In this document: positions 8,601-17,033 of the stretch, piece after piece | How positions within the stretch are numbered: position 1 is the first letter of the stretch | Layout: the number at the start of each line of letters is the position of its first letter | Assembly (NCBI GenBank): GCA_018241965.1 | Contig: JAFECS010000005.1 | Location: forward strand, 1-64,000 | From: Pseudomonadota bacterium | Lineage (GTDB): Bacteria > Pseudomonadota > Gammaproteobacteria > Berkiellales > Berkiellaceae | Length of the DNA stretch: 64,000 nt | Direction: 5' to 3' | Position numbers and translations under genes: made by a program | Notes under the pieces: generated by a model | The model's input: the letters and a program-made list of their open reading frames with translations, nothing else | The model's database searches: none | What the model was told of the DNA's origin: nothing

Positions 8601-8892
8601 AGTCTATTTATCAAGGTGTATGAATACGTTCTTTATGGCCTACACGGGAATAGTGACAGAGTCTGAGAAAGAAACAATACGCAGAAGTATAGAAAGTATT
8701 TTATTGGAACCTGTTTCATCGGCTAACCCACTGGGTGGCTTGTATGTTCAATATCTTCAATTCGAACAAGCAGCACCTCAACCAGCGCCTGTGTTGCCAG
8801 CATATGCTATGCATGTTCAAGGCAGAGCCGGCGATGCTGATAACAGGGTTGAGAAGCCGACAAAATTTGATACAAAGAATGTTCTAAAATAA
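5653..8892 (+). CDS. Large coiled-coil protein of unknown function
   Basis: A 1079-residue protein without signal peptide or membrane segments. Residues 1-420 are helical. Residues about 420-705 form a long charged coiled coil rich in E, K, Q and A, with repeated KREEQ/LEQSH/KRELEEESEAD heptad-like blocks. Residues 705-1079 are a globular C-terminal region (KFILACLGDRECYITGPWL onwards) of no recognised family. The ribosome site GAGAGTG precedes the ATG. Long coiled-coil proteins with unique ends are common among secreted effectors of Legionellales; effector status is only an inference. It is monocistronic. Confidence 0.8.
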   Translation: MKTGAKKTTNKGGQAPQSRMGHLEVADITQYLDNPEMRASLPVHVVEAFQQVRALGDLFILESGSNLSASTLRNLSIQTFIDLHKKTITAYFDIFATYIFNKLFTDLEKLIKEKSEDNLLKCYANLTTVEAFIQHVLPLVENDNYKNTRDAFIGILLKYMSVCNSAIISLLDAKRLKPNSYYFWYHAIIEKIDWLILYGREYQTKLIRLFDTKKEDDNNNWINVKHFLELYKTSFNFCTALKLDSRCEALTRDIDAFCGQLRVVCNSNKDHPKAQETSERIASVKEGMLKRNDDDLLTFFREMDDYIQNQDLNAPKVALENLKIFEDDCKATELALKELTHQSKPSEAIRLFNKVLQHIKQCQVLPHEQCQEETIKSILRALFHVKMILNIPQLINDTFLRCILEDMFTYFIKKLTEDLKNNTAAAKREAQLKELEAQFKALQLEEKPAETLKEEDKRHQEELKRMRNEHAQAVAAHRQVVAQESEKRRKEKAQLHAQEIERLKKELEGKYLQEVAESNSRNAERSLKSEQQRERQIRDLEQSHADKIAALKREEQDKKDELEMQNAAVLQELQKKREADLKAVKAKHSKNMTQTQARLEKQLETQKRELEEESEADLKAAQLEHEQALSKLQEDFQKQGQALVEQSDKEYADQLKALEAEYQRAKARHAETLNLQRTTLAEQVAVQIESARRAYQQRQEQESAKQKRLPLKDPLMQVNISPEQKFILACLGDRECYITGPWLRNVVLRRPVYNEAIEVLVKGIPSVLGPITQGCIKHPEFPNVIRLGSIVFNCIGEANFTDVLRQRLLVVDGLLCEPQTGNVYNVLGTNENLVLNPLKVHGNTQKRFKENPGLIFQLFRTHYELQLPFAQDDLEAIKCHAGQLIRFPIASYQEMLQYFFLSNHGSSNYCYAFQNNMLHQFFPFLPQNYAQTLTIQFPQLGQFWFEKLSLFLAQPQQYNANHLLALFFMYKILQRTDQHEKIEVYLSRCMNTFFMAYTGIVTESEKETIRRSIESILLEPVSSANPLGGLYVQYLQFEQAAPQPAPVLPAYAMHVQGRAGDADNRVEKPTKFDTKNVLK

Positions 8893-8925
8893 AAAAGCCC
8901 CCTGTTCCTTTAACACTGTACATAA

Positions 8926-8947
8926 GGTACCCAAATTTTTGGGTACC
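8926..8947. repeat. 22-bp palindrome between the coiled-coil gene and pqqA
   Basis: GGTACCCAAA-TT-TTTGGGTACC is a perfect inverted repeat. It lies 34 bp after the coiled-coil gene and about 135 bp before pqqA copy 1. It could be a terminator stem without a classical T-run, or an operator for the PQQ locus. Confidence 0.5.
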
Positions 8948-9081
8948 CCCATCTAACCAGCCCTAATTTCAAAATAAATTAACAAAAATCAATATTCTTA
9001 GAATTTATAATTGCTATGTTCTTATAGAATCAATCGGCTCATCCCTTGAATTTATTATCAGTATTTATCGTTGAGGTGCAT

Positions 9082-9156
9082 ATGAACTGGAAAAAACCCG
9101 CTTACAAAGAATTGCGTTTTGGTTTTGAAGTAAGAATGTATATTTCTACAAAATAG
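9082..9156 (+). CDS. pqqA: PqqA, PQQ precursor peptide (copy 1)
   Basis: A 24-residue peptide, the substrate from which the redox cofactor pyrroloquinoline quinone (PQQ) is built. It begins MNWKKPAYKELRFG and contains the conserved FEVRMY core: Glu16 and Tyr20 in the E-x3-Y spacing that PqqE cross-links. The ribosome site GAGG lies 6-8 bases upstream. It ends 17 bases before the start of a PQQ dehydrogenase gene, so precursor peptide and enzyme are probably on one transcript. It is the first of three pqqA copies in the window. Confidence 0.9.
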   Translation: MNWKKPAYKELRFGFEVRMYISTK

Positions 9157-9173
9157 AATTCATAGGTGAATAT

Positions 9174-11186
9174 ATGAGAATAAATAAGCGCTTAATTGCT
9201 TTAAGTTTGGCAACAATTGGGTGTGTAAGCACAGCATTTGCAACCTCAGTTTCAACCACCTCATCTACCGGTGACGATGATAATGTCCCCGGCTTATGGC
9301 GATTTTATGGTAAAAATATTCATAACACTTCATATCCCGTTTTTGAAAGTACCATTACGCCTCAAAACGCCAGTCAATTAAAAGTGAAATGGATATATAA
9401 AACTGTACCAGATGGAGATTTGGGCGTAACAGGCTTAGGGGGCTCAGTAACTGCGACACCTTCTGTGGCAGATGGCACAGTATATTTCCCAGATTATGCA
9501 GGGAATATTCATGCTGTTGATGCTAAAACGGGAACAGCCAAATGGGTTAAAAATCTGATAACAGATTATTCAAATGATCCTAAAATGAAAGGCTTGAAGG
9601 TTGCTTATTCCAGAACAACCCCCGCGATTGTTGATGGCATGCTCATTATAGGTTGTGCTCCCACAGCAAATGCATTTGAAGTGAGTAAAAATGGGGCGGT
9701 GCTGATTGCTGTTAACCGAAAAGATGGATCTTTATTATGGAGCACCCAATTAGATAATCATCCATTAGCCAGAATCACCCAATCAGCAGTTGTTTATAAT
9801 GGCACAATTTATGTAGGGGTTTCTACATCTGAATCTGGTATGGAGCTCGGTGGCAGCGTTGGGCCAACCCCTGTTCCTGGTACGAGCAATACCTATAATT
9901 GTTGCAGTTTTCGCGGCAGCTTCCTGGCCGTTGATGTAAATACCGGAAAAATTAAATGGAAAACGTATACTTTGAGCGTACCTGATGCAACCCAAGCATC
10001 CATTGAAAAAGACTGGAGCAAGCGTCCTACAGGGGTAGATAAAAGCTATTCCGGTGCTTCCGTGTGGGGCAGCACACCCGTGATTGATATTCAACGTAAC
10101 ACAGTTTATATTGGTACCGGCCAAACACATAATATCCCAAATAAGAAAATTGCAGGATTTCCAAGTAATACAACTTTCCCGCTCAATAAAATTGTAAATG
10201 GTAATTATTCTGCAGCCATCGTTGCGCTAGATATGACCACGGGTAAAGTTAAATGGGCAAGAAACTTAGGAAAAGTGGCAAATAGTGGTGGACTGGATGC
10301 TTGGAACTCTGCTTGCGTAGGGCCATTTCTTAGCAGCGTTGCAAATATAGGATATTGTCCTAATACGGTAAATACCAATTATACAGATCCCAATTACAAT
10401 GACATTCTGCAAACGATGCCATTTTCATCCATAATAAATGTAGCTATTCCCAATCAAAATTATAATTATGAGCCATTTCCGCTGCCTAACCCTGGCTTAA
10501 ATGGACCACTTGCCTTTGATCACGATTTTGGTCAAGGCCCAATGCTGGTTAATGCTATCAAAATGCCAAATGGTAAATATAAAGATTTGCTGATTGCACC
10601 CCAAAAATCAGGTTGGACCAGAGCTTTGGATCCAGACACTGGGGCAACAATTTGGGCAACTTTTGAAGGGCCAGGTGGTGCTGAAGGTGGCCATGAATGG
10701 GGTTCGGCAACAGATAGTAAAAGAGTATACTTGGCTAATAATAATGTTATTCCAGGACCTTATTTCACTCAAAATGGAAGCACAACGATAACAGGTCCTT
10801 ATTGGAGTGCATTAGATGTCAGCACAGGAAAAATACTTTGGGAAAATGCAAATCCAGCAAATTTAACTGGACTTAATCCTTTTAATAATCAACCTACCCC
10901 GGCACCACGTACGGGGGCTGTTACGGTCACTAATGGTGTAGTATTTGCTGGCGCCAGAGATACTAATGGCACAATGGTGGCTATGGATGCTTCAAATGGA
11001 AATATATTATGGTCTTACCAAACAGCACAGAATGCCCCCACCGGGAAATCTGCTATTAATTCACGACCAGCAGTGGTAGGCGGAACAGTGTATTGGGGGG
11101 CAGGTTCGTTAAGTGGTTTCTTTAACTATGAACCAAATTTGTCTCATAATCGCGTTTACGCGTTTGAGATCCCCGGTTGTCAATAA
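9174..11186 (+). CDS. PQQ-dependent dehydrogenase, polyvinyl-alcohol-dehydrogenase-like beta-propeller
   Basis: A 670-residue secreted quinoprotein. Residues 1-23 are a signal peptide ending in AFA. The body contains repeated propeller blades (VYFPDYAGNIHAVDAKTG, FLAVDVNTGKIKW, VALDMTTGKVKW, RALDPDTGATIW, MVAMDASNGNILW). A vicinal Cys243-Cys244 pair sits in NCCSFRGS, as in quinoprotein alcohol dehydrogenases where the disulfide lies beside PQQ. No CXXCH heme site is present, so electrons must go to a separate carrier. The layout resembles polyvinyl-alcohol dehydrogenases more than methanol dehydrogenase, but the real substrate is unknown. pqqA copy 1 lies directly upstream. Confidence 0.85.
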   Translation: MRINKRLIALSLATIGCVSTAFATSVSTTSSTGDDDNVPGLWRFYGKNIHNTSYPVFESTITPQNASQLKVKWIYKTVPDGDLGVTGLGGSVTATPSVADGTVYFPDYAGNIHAVDAKTGTAKWVKNLITDYSNDPKMKGLKVAYSRTTPAIVDGMLIIGCAPTANAFEVSKNGAVLIAVNRKDGSLLWSTQLDNHPLARITQSAVVYNGTIYVGVSTSESGMELGGSVGPTPVPGTSNTYNCCSFRGSFLAVDVNTGKIKWKTYTLSVPDATQASIEKDWSKRPTGVDKSYSGASVWGSTPVIDIQRNTVYIGTGQTHNIPNKKIAGFPSNTTFPLNKIVNGNYSAAIVALDMTTGKVKWARNLGKVANSGGLDAWNSACVGPFLSSVANIGYCPNTVNTNYTDPNYNDILQTMPFSSIINVAIPNQNYNYEPFPLPNPGLNGPLAFDHDFGQGPMLVNAIKMPNGKYKDLLIAPQKSGWTRALDPDTGATIWATFEGPGGAEGGHEWGSATDSKRVYLANNNVIPGPYFTQNGSTTITGPYWSALDVSTGKILWENANPANLTGLNPFNNQPTPAPRTGAVTVTNGVVFAGARDTNGTMVAMDASNGNILWSYQTAQNAPTGKSAINSRPAVVGGTVYWGAGSLSGFFNYEPNLSHNRVYAFEIPGCQ

Positions 11187-11202
11187 TGTCTACCTTTTAC
11201 TG

Positions 11203-11230
11203 ATGCAAGGACAATGGAATATCCTTGCAT
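11203..11230 (+). terminator. Possible terminator stem after PQQ dehydrogenase 1
   Basis: ATGCAAGGA and TCCTTGCAT form a perfect 9-bp stem with a 10-base loop, 17 bp after the stop codon. There is no clear T-run, so it may be only an RNA-stabilising stem. Confidence 0.4.
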
Positions 11231-11254
11231 TAGGCAAGCCCCCATTAAGGCAAA

Positions 11255-11806
11255 TCATTTCTTCTTTTTGAACGACGGATTTTTAATAGGATTGTCTGTT
11301 AAAATCACTCCCATAAGCGCTTTATCAATTTGATCTGCGATAATGTTATAAATCACAGGGTTAAGTACGTCTTTCTGAGATCCTGCTGGTGCTTTTGTAC
11401 GTTCTCGTGCAGCGGTTCGGGCAGGTGTTAATGCTGGGATCGGCGCAGATAATGCCGGGACTGGATTTGTGGTAGACGGAGATTTTGCTTTTTCTAAAGC
11501 ATTCAGCTTTATATATATATTAGCATCTAAAAATTCAAAATCACGTTTATGGGGAAATTTCCTGCAGATAGTCATGAGCGGTTGAAAATAATCGTGCAGG
11601 GTAAGGGCTCTGATTGCTTCAAACACTGTGCATATGTTTGGAATGCTGGTTTTAATTGTTGCGTCAATATTAATACCTTTCAAAGAATCGACTTTCAAAA
11701 AACGCTCTAGTTCTTGGATAGCATCATGATCTGGTAATCCCATTTCATCGAATAAAGAAGAACAAAGTTTGTTTAACTGATCTTGTCTTGCACCTAGCAT
11801 GCTCAT
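11255..11806 (-). CDS. Hypothetical protein, basic C-terminus
   Basis: A 183-residue protein from the Met at 11806, chosen because AAGGG lies 7 bases upstream; the frame extends 15 codons further without a ribosome site. Residues 1-105 look helical. Residues 110-145 are a Pro/Ala/Ser/Thr linker (PVPALSAPIPALTPARTAAR), and the end is lysine-rich (NPSFKKKK). No family was recognised. A linker with a charged tail is compatible with a secreted effector, but there is no direct evidence. Confidence 0.6.
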   Translation of the reverse strand: MSMLGARQDQLNKLCSSLFDEMGLPDHDAIQELERFLKVDSLKGINIDATIKTSIPNICTVFEAIRALTLHDYFQPLMTICRKFPHKRDFEFLDANIYIKLNALEKAKSPSTTNPVPALSAPIPALTPARTAARERTKAPAGSQKDVLNPVIYNIIADQIDKALMGVILTDNPIKNPSFKKKK

Positions 11807-11963
11807 GTTATGGCCCTTATTTTGAAAAAAGCGTACACTAACATGATGCAAATGAAACGAATGCCATAAAAAATGGACATAATTTTAGGTTTGAGATAAG
11901 CGGTGTAATGCGCCAGATGAGTAATGCTTCAATGTTTCCTTAAACAATTGGGTAGAAAAAACA

Positions 11964-13016
11964 TTATTTTGATTTATGATGCCCAAATATATTTTCTGCG
12001 AATTCCCTAATATCATTATTAAACTCTGTCTTTCTTTGTAGCATAGGTACATGATCCATGTGATGATAAACTTTATAGCTGGAACCTGGAATGACTGGTA
12101 CATCACCCGGGAAGAATCTGTCGAGGTACACTTGAAGATATTGAGTTCGATTAGCGTCGCTAAAGAGAAATCTTGTTGGAATGTTTAATGCAGCGATATC
12201 TGGCACTTTGTTAATTCCTGCTTCGGTCAATAAACCCCCAAAAATTGATAATCTTGATACTTGCGTCAAGAGTATTGCTCTAGATACCATGAAATTTATC
12301 TCACCAACAGGTATCGGATCGACAAACTTCAATTCTACAAGCCTTTCATTGGCAGTCAAAAATTCCTCAGGAGTTGCGGATATTCCAGCAGGTGGCGGTA
12401 GCGTTGCAATGACTAAATCTAATTCTCCACATAAGTTTGAAGAATGTTGTTTAACATCACAGGGTATGTTTGGATTTGGTGTATGGGTAACACCTGCAAG
12501 AAGTCCCTGCATATCAAAGCCGGCGCTCACCATAATGATGCCGGCTACTTTATCCGGCCCATACTTCAAGAGATAATCTCCCAGGAGCAAGCCACCCAGA
12601 GAATGGGCAACCACAATGGCTTTATCAATTTTATAATACGGATTATTGAGAACAGCCGCGAGATCATTTGCCCAGTTGTTTTGCAGAAATTGATTCGGAT
12701 CTGCAACTTCGTCAGCATGACCATGTCCACGATAGTCCATGGTGATTAGCCTGTACGATTGTTTAAGATTGCTATCAATCTGATCTTGCCAAAGCGTATG
12801 ATCGAACGGCGTGCCGTGCAAGAATATGATGGTAGGCTTATTGGGAGTTTTAGCTCCCCAGTCCTGCACTACGATATGTACACCATCGTCTGTGGTGACA
12901 GATCTCTCTTCACATGAGGGCATTTTACAGACGAGAGCGGAGCCATAAGCAGAAGTTCCACACAGTAGGACTATTAATGCAAATAAGCTGGTTGTAAAGC
13001 GTTTAAATGGGGTCAT
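11964..13016 (-). CDS. Secreted alpha/beta hydrolase
   Basis: A 350-residue alpha/beta-hydrolase-fold protein with a signal peptide (residues 1-25, hydrophobic LFALIVLLCGTSAYG). The oxyanion-hole motif FLHGTPFDHTLW starts near residue 65. The nucleophile elbow is VVAHSLGG with Ser139, and the late catalytic His is in YHHMDHVPML near the C-terminus. It is expected to be periplasmic or secreted and to hydrolyse an ester or similar bond. Ribosome site AGAGGT upstream. It is encoded near a polyvinyl-alcohol-dehydrogenase-like quinoprotein, a pairing known from PVA-degrading bacteria, but the fold is too common to infer the substrate. Confidence 0.8.
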   Translation of the reverse strand: MTPFKRFTTSLFALIVLLCGTSAYGSALVCKMPSCEERSVTTDDGVHIVVQDWGAKTPNKPTIIFLHGTPFDHTLWQDQIDSNLKQSYRLITMDYRGHGHADEVADPNQFLQNNWANDLAAVLNNPYYKIDKAIVVAHSLGGLLLGDYLLKYGPDKVAGIIMVSAGFDMQGLLAGVTHTPNPNIPCDVKQHSSNLCGELDLVIATLPPPAGISATPEEFLTANERLVELKFVDPIPVGEINFMVSRAILLTQVSRLSIFGGLLTEAGINKVPDIAALNIPTRFLFSDANRTQYLQVYLDRFFPGDVPVIPGSSYKVYHHMDHVPMLQRKTEFNNDIREFAENIFGHHKSK

Positions 13017-13354
13017 TTTGCATACCTCTATATCAACGATTTAGTGCATTGCTTGCATATACATAATTCAAAAGCGCAAGCAAAGTCTTTTTTTAAAACT
13101 CCCATAACTAGATACCGATAGCAATAGCTCTTTAGTGATTGGTCAGCGGATTTTCTTCTACCAAGAACAAGAGCAAGAGCTTGAATTTGCCGTATATCTC
13201 AACGGTACAACACTTTGTCTGCGGTATTTCAAAAAATATATTTATAATCAACAACCTATTTTATGGACTGTATTACCTAGAGATTTTCTGGCATATAAAG
13301 CAATTATGTTAATTTAAAATAGCTACAGTTGTTTTTTAAATAGTAGGTGAGACA
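13017..13354. other. Divergent intergenic region
   Basis: This stretch separates the minus-strand hydrolase from the plus-strand gene at 13355 and should hold both promoters. A 60-codon frame from a GTG at 13135 lacks a ribosome site and recognisable content, so it is not called. No repeat or RNA gene is seen. Confidence 0.4.
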
Positions 13355-14089
13355 ATGAGCCTTGGATCTTCAACAGAGCAATTAGTAAGAGAAGCGGATA
13401 TTACCCAACAAGAGCTTGAAGGTGTAAAGCTTATGCTTCGGCACTTGAAGATGCAATTAATTCCTTTGCATCAAGAATTGGAAGCAAATTATGTATCCAA
13501 GAAAGAATTAATAGGTTTTGTCTGGGATGATGAGGTAATGGATGATGCCGAAAATAAAAGAGTGCGAGCAGCGCGAGACAAAAGGGAAAAATTTCAACAA
13601 TTATCTGAAATATATAGCCCTCTTCAGGAACAATACGAACAAATAGAAAGATTGGGTACTGTGCTTAAAGATAAATTTTATAGCTATCAATCGATAATTA
13701 AGAAGAAAAAAGCAATGAAGAGTTTTGCTGCTGAAGTAAATTCATGTTGTCCTGATCATTTGAAAGAGCTTACTAACTGTGAGTGGGAGTTAGATCCTTA
13801 CAGTACAGTAGAAAAGCCTAAATTTAGATCGCAAGCACTTACTGAAAAAGATGCCCTAGAGCTGATTAGATTAATGAAAAGGGTTGGGTTTGATAATGGT
13901 AATTGTGAAGTTTACCAAACACTTTATGATTACTATCAAGTATCTGTAGATAAAAAAGCTGCAATTGATTATTTTGTTAAAAGTAAATTTCAAGGTGGAC
14001 ATAGTCATGCTATAGATATAGAGCTCTTCAATGGCTTTGAGCCAGAATCTGTGAAGTTGAATCATCCTAAGGGCATATGGAATCGATAG
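13355..14089 (+). CDS. Hypothetical helical protein
   Basis: A 244-residue soluble protein with a good ribosome site (TAGGTGAG). Residues 10-130 are strongly helical with coiled-coil character (QQELEGVKLMLRHLKMQ, REKFQQLSEIYSPLQEQYEQIERL). The C-terminal half contains EKDALELIRLMKRVGF. No signal peptide, membrane segment or known domain is seen. A strong terminator follows, so it is a single-gene unit. Confidence 0.65.
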   Translation: MSLGSSTEQLVREADITQQELEGVKLMLRHLKMQLIPLHQELEANYVSKKELIGFVWDDEVMDDAENKRVRAARDKREKFQQLSEIYSPLQEQYEQIERLGTVLKDKFYSYQSIIKKKKAMKSFAAEVNSCCPDHLKELTNCEWELDPYSTVEKPKFRSQALTEKDALELIRLMKRVGFDNGNCEVYQTLYDYYQVSVDKKAAIDYFVKSKFQGGHSHAIDIELFNGFEPESVKLNHPKGIWNR

Positions 14090-14103
14090 TATTGTGTTAG
14101 ATG

Positions 14104-14140
14104 AAAGGGGGTAGGTGTAAGCCACCCCCTTTTTTTTTTC
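14104..14140 (+). terminator. Rho-independent terminator
   Basis: AAAGGGGGT and ACCCCCTTT form a strong stem, followed by an uninterrupted T-run at about 14130-14139. It ends the transcript of the gene at 13355-14089. Confidence 0.85.
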
Positions 14141-14225
14141 AATGTTTAAATAACGTGCATATCCTCTAGAACTAAAACCCGTTGGCACTGTCAAACTTAT
14201 AAACTACTTCATTGTGAGTACTTAT

Positions 14226-16985
14226 ATGGAAGAAGGCCCCAAATCTGATTTACTGATAAAAGCTTGCCAAGAAGGAAAATTGGACGAGGTTGGAGCGTTA
14301 TTAGAGCAAGGTGTTAATGCTAATGTAGCTGACGAAGATGGAAGATCCCCTCTGATGTGGGCCGCTTATAATGGTTTTAATGATATCTGTTTAAAGCTCA
14401 TAGAAAAAGGAGCTGATCTTAAAGCCAAGGATAATTATGGTAGTACTGCACTGATGTTTGCCGCACAAGCAGGCTTTAGTAAGGTTTGTGAAACCTTGCT
14501 AAAAAGTGGCGAAAAAGGGGCTCTGGTGAATGTTCAAAATAATCTTGGTAAAACACCTTTAGATTATGCTGCTGATTTTAAAGAGATTAAAGAGCTTCTT
14601 CTTACGCAAGGTGCCTATGTACCTACAGCTTTTATTCAAGCTTGCCAACAGGGAAAGCTTGATGAGGTGAAAGCTTTTCTGGATAAGGGAGAAAATGTTC
14701 ATCAAACGGATCAATTTGGAAAAACAGCACTATATTATCTATCGCTTGATTTTAAGCCTGCCATCGTTAAAGCGCTTCTTGAAAAGGGGGCAGATCCAAA
14801 ATTTGAACAATTATTCATGGAGCCTGCAGGTGAAGACTTTTCAAAAAATATTAATATCCTAAATAAAAAAGTCCATTTATTATTATCAAAAATGTCATTC
14901 AGTGCTGATCAATTAAGTTCATTAACACGAATACTCTGTCAAAAGGCTAAGGCGCTTGTTGAACATGCAAAAGGTCATCCTAACGATGTTGAGGATATAT
15001 CTTTTGCTTTGATGACTTGGTTAGTTTCCTTAGGACATTATAACCAAGAAGGACTTTTAGAAATAAAACAAGCGATCAATGCGATTAGTCCGCTATGGAC
15101 GACTAGCGCAATGGAAAATCTTAGCATAGGTGGGATCCGTTTCCCTTCTGATTTTGCTAAGCAATTTAACATGAATAAATTGAGCGAGCCCACAGAGAGT
15201 GATTCAGCGTTGTATAAAAAGCTTTATTATGCTTTAAAAGAATTGCAACAAAGTCATACCTTGGGTCATCGTTTTGGTTTAAAAGGAAAGCGCGATTTGC
15301 TGGGGCTTAGTGTAACCTATCAATATGCTTATGCAGGCCTTATGCAAGAAATGTTAAAAGACACCTATCAAGGCTTTCATCAAGAAAATAACCCCCCTCT
15401 CAAAGCGCTTCAAGATGTTTTTGAAAACGTGGATCAAGCTGAACTAAATGCGGCTCTTGACAATATTTACCAAGATGTAATGCAGGTGAATCAAACTGCT
15501 GAAAAAGCAGCGCAAAGATTGAGTGAAAATCATAATGTGAGCATTACTATTACCAGTAGATTAGGTTTTTCTTCAGGACATTTCACCTGTATGGTTGGCA
15601 ATAATGAATTCTTAATTTATGGGGATAGATACCCAACTGAGAACAATGGTTCAGGGCTTGAGATCATGGCTTTTGATGAACAAACTACCCAAGCACAAAA
15701 GATAGCTCTGCTTGATAGCCTTTCAAATAAAGGTATCAATGAAGATGATATTGATGACTTTCAACCAAGAAATTTTTTAGCACAAACCAAAGAGAAATTT
15801 AACTTAAAGAAAGTCTATTTTATTGACCGCTCTGCGCAAAAAGCAGATACCTGCGGTTGGGCTTCTTCAGCTAAGCTCGTTGTACAAGCCAATGCTTTTT
15901 TACATTTCTATCAATTATCAAAAGACTTTACCAAAGCACAAGAGGCTGCAAAAATTTTATATGATGCTTGGTCTAAAGATTTTGATAGAGTAAAAGCATT
16001 AGAAGACTATCTTGAATTTCATCAAAAAATGCCGCCTGAATACAAAATGGAGCCGGATAAATTATTATTGGCCATGATTTTATTGCAATCAGAGCAAAAA
16101 CAAACCCCCTTTAGACAAAAAGTAACGGAGATGATTCAAAAATCTGGATTAGTCGATGAAGTTGCAAGAAGGCAAGCGCAAGAGAATCTTAAAGATATCA
16201 TTGAGGATCATCTAGAAGAAAAAGCGAAAGAATATACTCAAATTAGAAAAATTTCATTTGATGCCCTAGCCAGTGAACGCCAAGAAAAGAAAGAAGTTTT
16301 TGATGAAACGCGTTATGTTGAAACTTATTTAAGAAAAGGTACAAAAGAAGCAGATGAAGAGCTTGAAAATTTAGTTCAGGAAACGCTCAGGCAGCGTCTT
16401 CGTAACAAAGATAAACGCGAGAAAGAAAGGGTGCAAATTGAACTCACCGATATTATAAAGAAATGGAGCGCATCTAGTGATAAATTTGAAACAATTAAAG
16501 GCCAATTAGAAGCTACCTTAAATAAGGGCGCAAAACTAGAATTACCCGATTCCAATTCTAACTATGCTATTAAGATGCTTATGGATAAATATATGCGCCA
16601 TAGGTACCCTGTGGCAAAGGAAGAAAGCGATGAGCTTGATAAGTGCTTGGCCTTTTTTCTTGAAAAGGGCGCTCCTCTTTTTATAGGAGATAAACCCCTT
16701 ATTCATGAAGTCGCCACAGAGGGTGCATTGAAATGTTTAATTGAAAGGGGCGCAAGCATTGATGCGCCAGATAATGAAGGTAAAACGTTGCTCATGAACT
16801 ATATATCAAAGAGCTATGCCCAGGGTGTAGAATTTTTATTAAAACAAGGTGCAAATATTAGCCTTACTGATAAAGAGGGGCACGATGCCATGTTTTATGC
16901 CGTTGCAAGGCAAAATGAGGCTATTATAAAATTGTTAGAAGGACGCGCAAAACCGAGTGTACCAAAGGGTTATGATCTTTATTGA
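14226..16985 (+). CDS. Ankyrin-repeat protein with clan CE cysteine-protease-like domain, candidate effector
   Basis: A 919-residue protein from the ATG at 14226 (GTGAG site 7 bases upstream; a GTG at 14214 is the alternative). Residues about 10-190 are ankyrin repeats (DGRSPLMWAAYNGFNDICLK, YGSTALMFAAQAGFSKVCE); a second set lies at about 815-910. The middle carries a clan CE arrangement: His452 in SSGHFTCMVGN, Asp467 in FLIYGDRY, Gln538 in RSAQKADTCGWASSAK, and Cys543 five residues later. This H-D-Q-C order is that of Ulp1/SUMO proteases and YopJ-type acetyltransferases. Residues 640-780 are charged and helical. Ankyrin plus CE domains suggest a host-cell ubiquitin/SUMO-pathway or acetylation effector; this is inference, as no secretion signal can be read. 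Confidence 0.75.
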   Translation: MEEGPKSDLLIKACQEGKLDEVGALLEQGVNANVADEDGRSPLMWAAYNGFNDICLKLIEKGADLKAKDNYGSTALMFAAQAGFSKVCETLLKSGEKGALVNVQNNLGKTPLDYAADFKEIKELLLTQGAYVPTAFIQACQQGKLDEVKAFLDKGENVHQTDQFGKTALYYLSLDFKPAIVKALLEKGADPKFEQLFMEPAGEDFSKNINILNKKVHLLLSKMSFSADQLSSLTRILCQKAKALVEHAKGHPNDVEDISFALMTWLVSLGHYNQEGLLEIKQAINAISPLWTTSAMENLSIGGIRFPSDFAKQFNMNKLSEPTESDSALYKKLYYALKELQQSHTLGHRFGLKGKRDLLGLSVTYQYAYAGLMQEMLKDTYQGFHQENNPPLKALQDVFENVDQAELNAALDNIYQDVMQVNQTAEKAAQRLSENHNVSITITSRLGFSSGHFTCMVGNNEFLIYGDRYPTENNGSGLEIMAFDEQTTQAQKIALLDSLSNKGINEDDIDDFQPRNFLAQTKEKFNLKKVYFIDRSAQKADTCGWASSAKLVVQANAFLHFYQLSKDFTKAQEAAKILYDAWSKDFDRVKALEDYLEFHQKMPPEYKMEPDKLLLAMILLQSEQKQTPFRQKVTEMIQKSGLVDEVARRQAQENLKDIIEDHLEEKAKEYTQIRKISFDALASERQEKKEVFDETRYVETYLRKGTKEADEELENLVQETLRQRLRNKDKREKERVQIELTDIIKKWSASSDKFETIKGQLEATLNKGAKLELPDSNSNYAIKMLMDKYMRHRYPVAKEESDELDKCLAFFLEKGAPLFIGDKPLIHEVATEGALKCLIERGASIDAPDNEGKTLLMNYISKSYAQGVEFLLKQGANISLTDKEGHDAMFYAVARQNEAIIKLLEGRAKPSVPKGYDLY

Positions 16986-17033
16986 ATAATGCCTGTGTAA
17001 GTGGTGTCAAATAAAGCATTTTACCTAAGCCAG

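Noticed and set aside
13135-13317. 60-codon frame from a GTG
   Set aside because: No ribosome site, no recognisable features and an unsupported start in a divergent promoter region.
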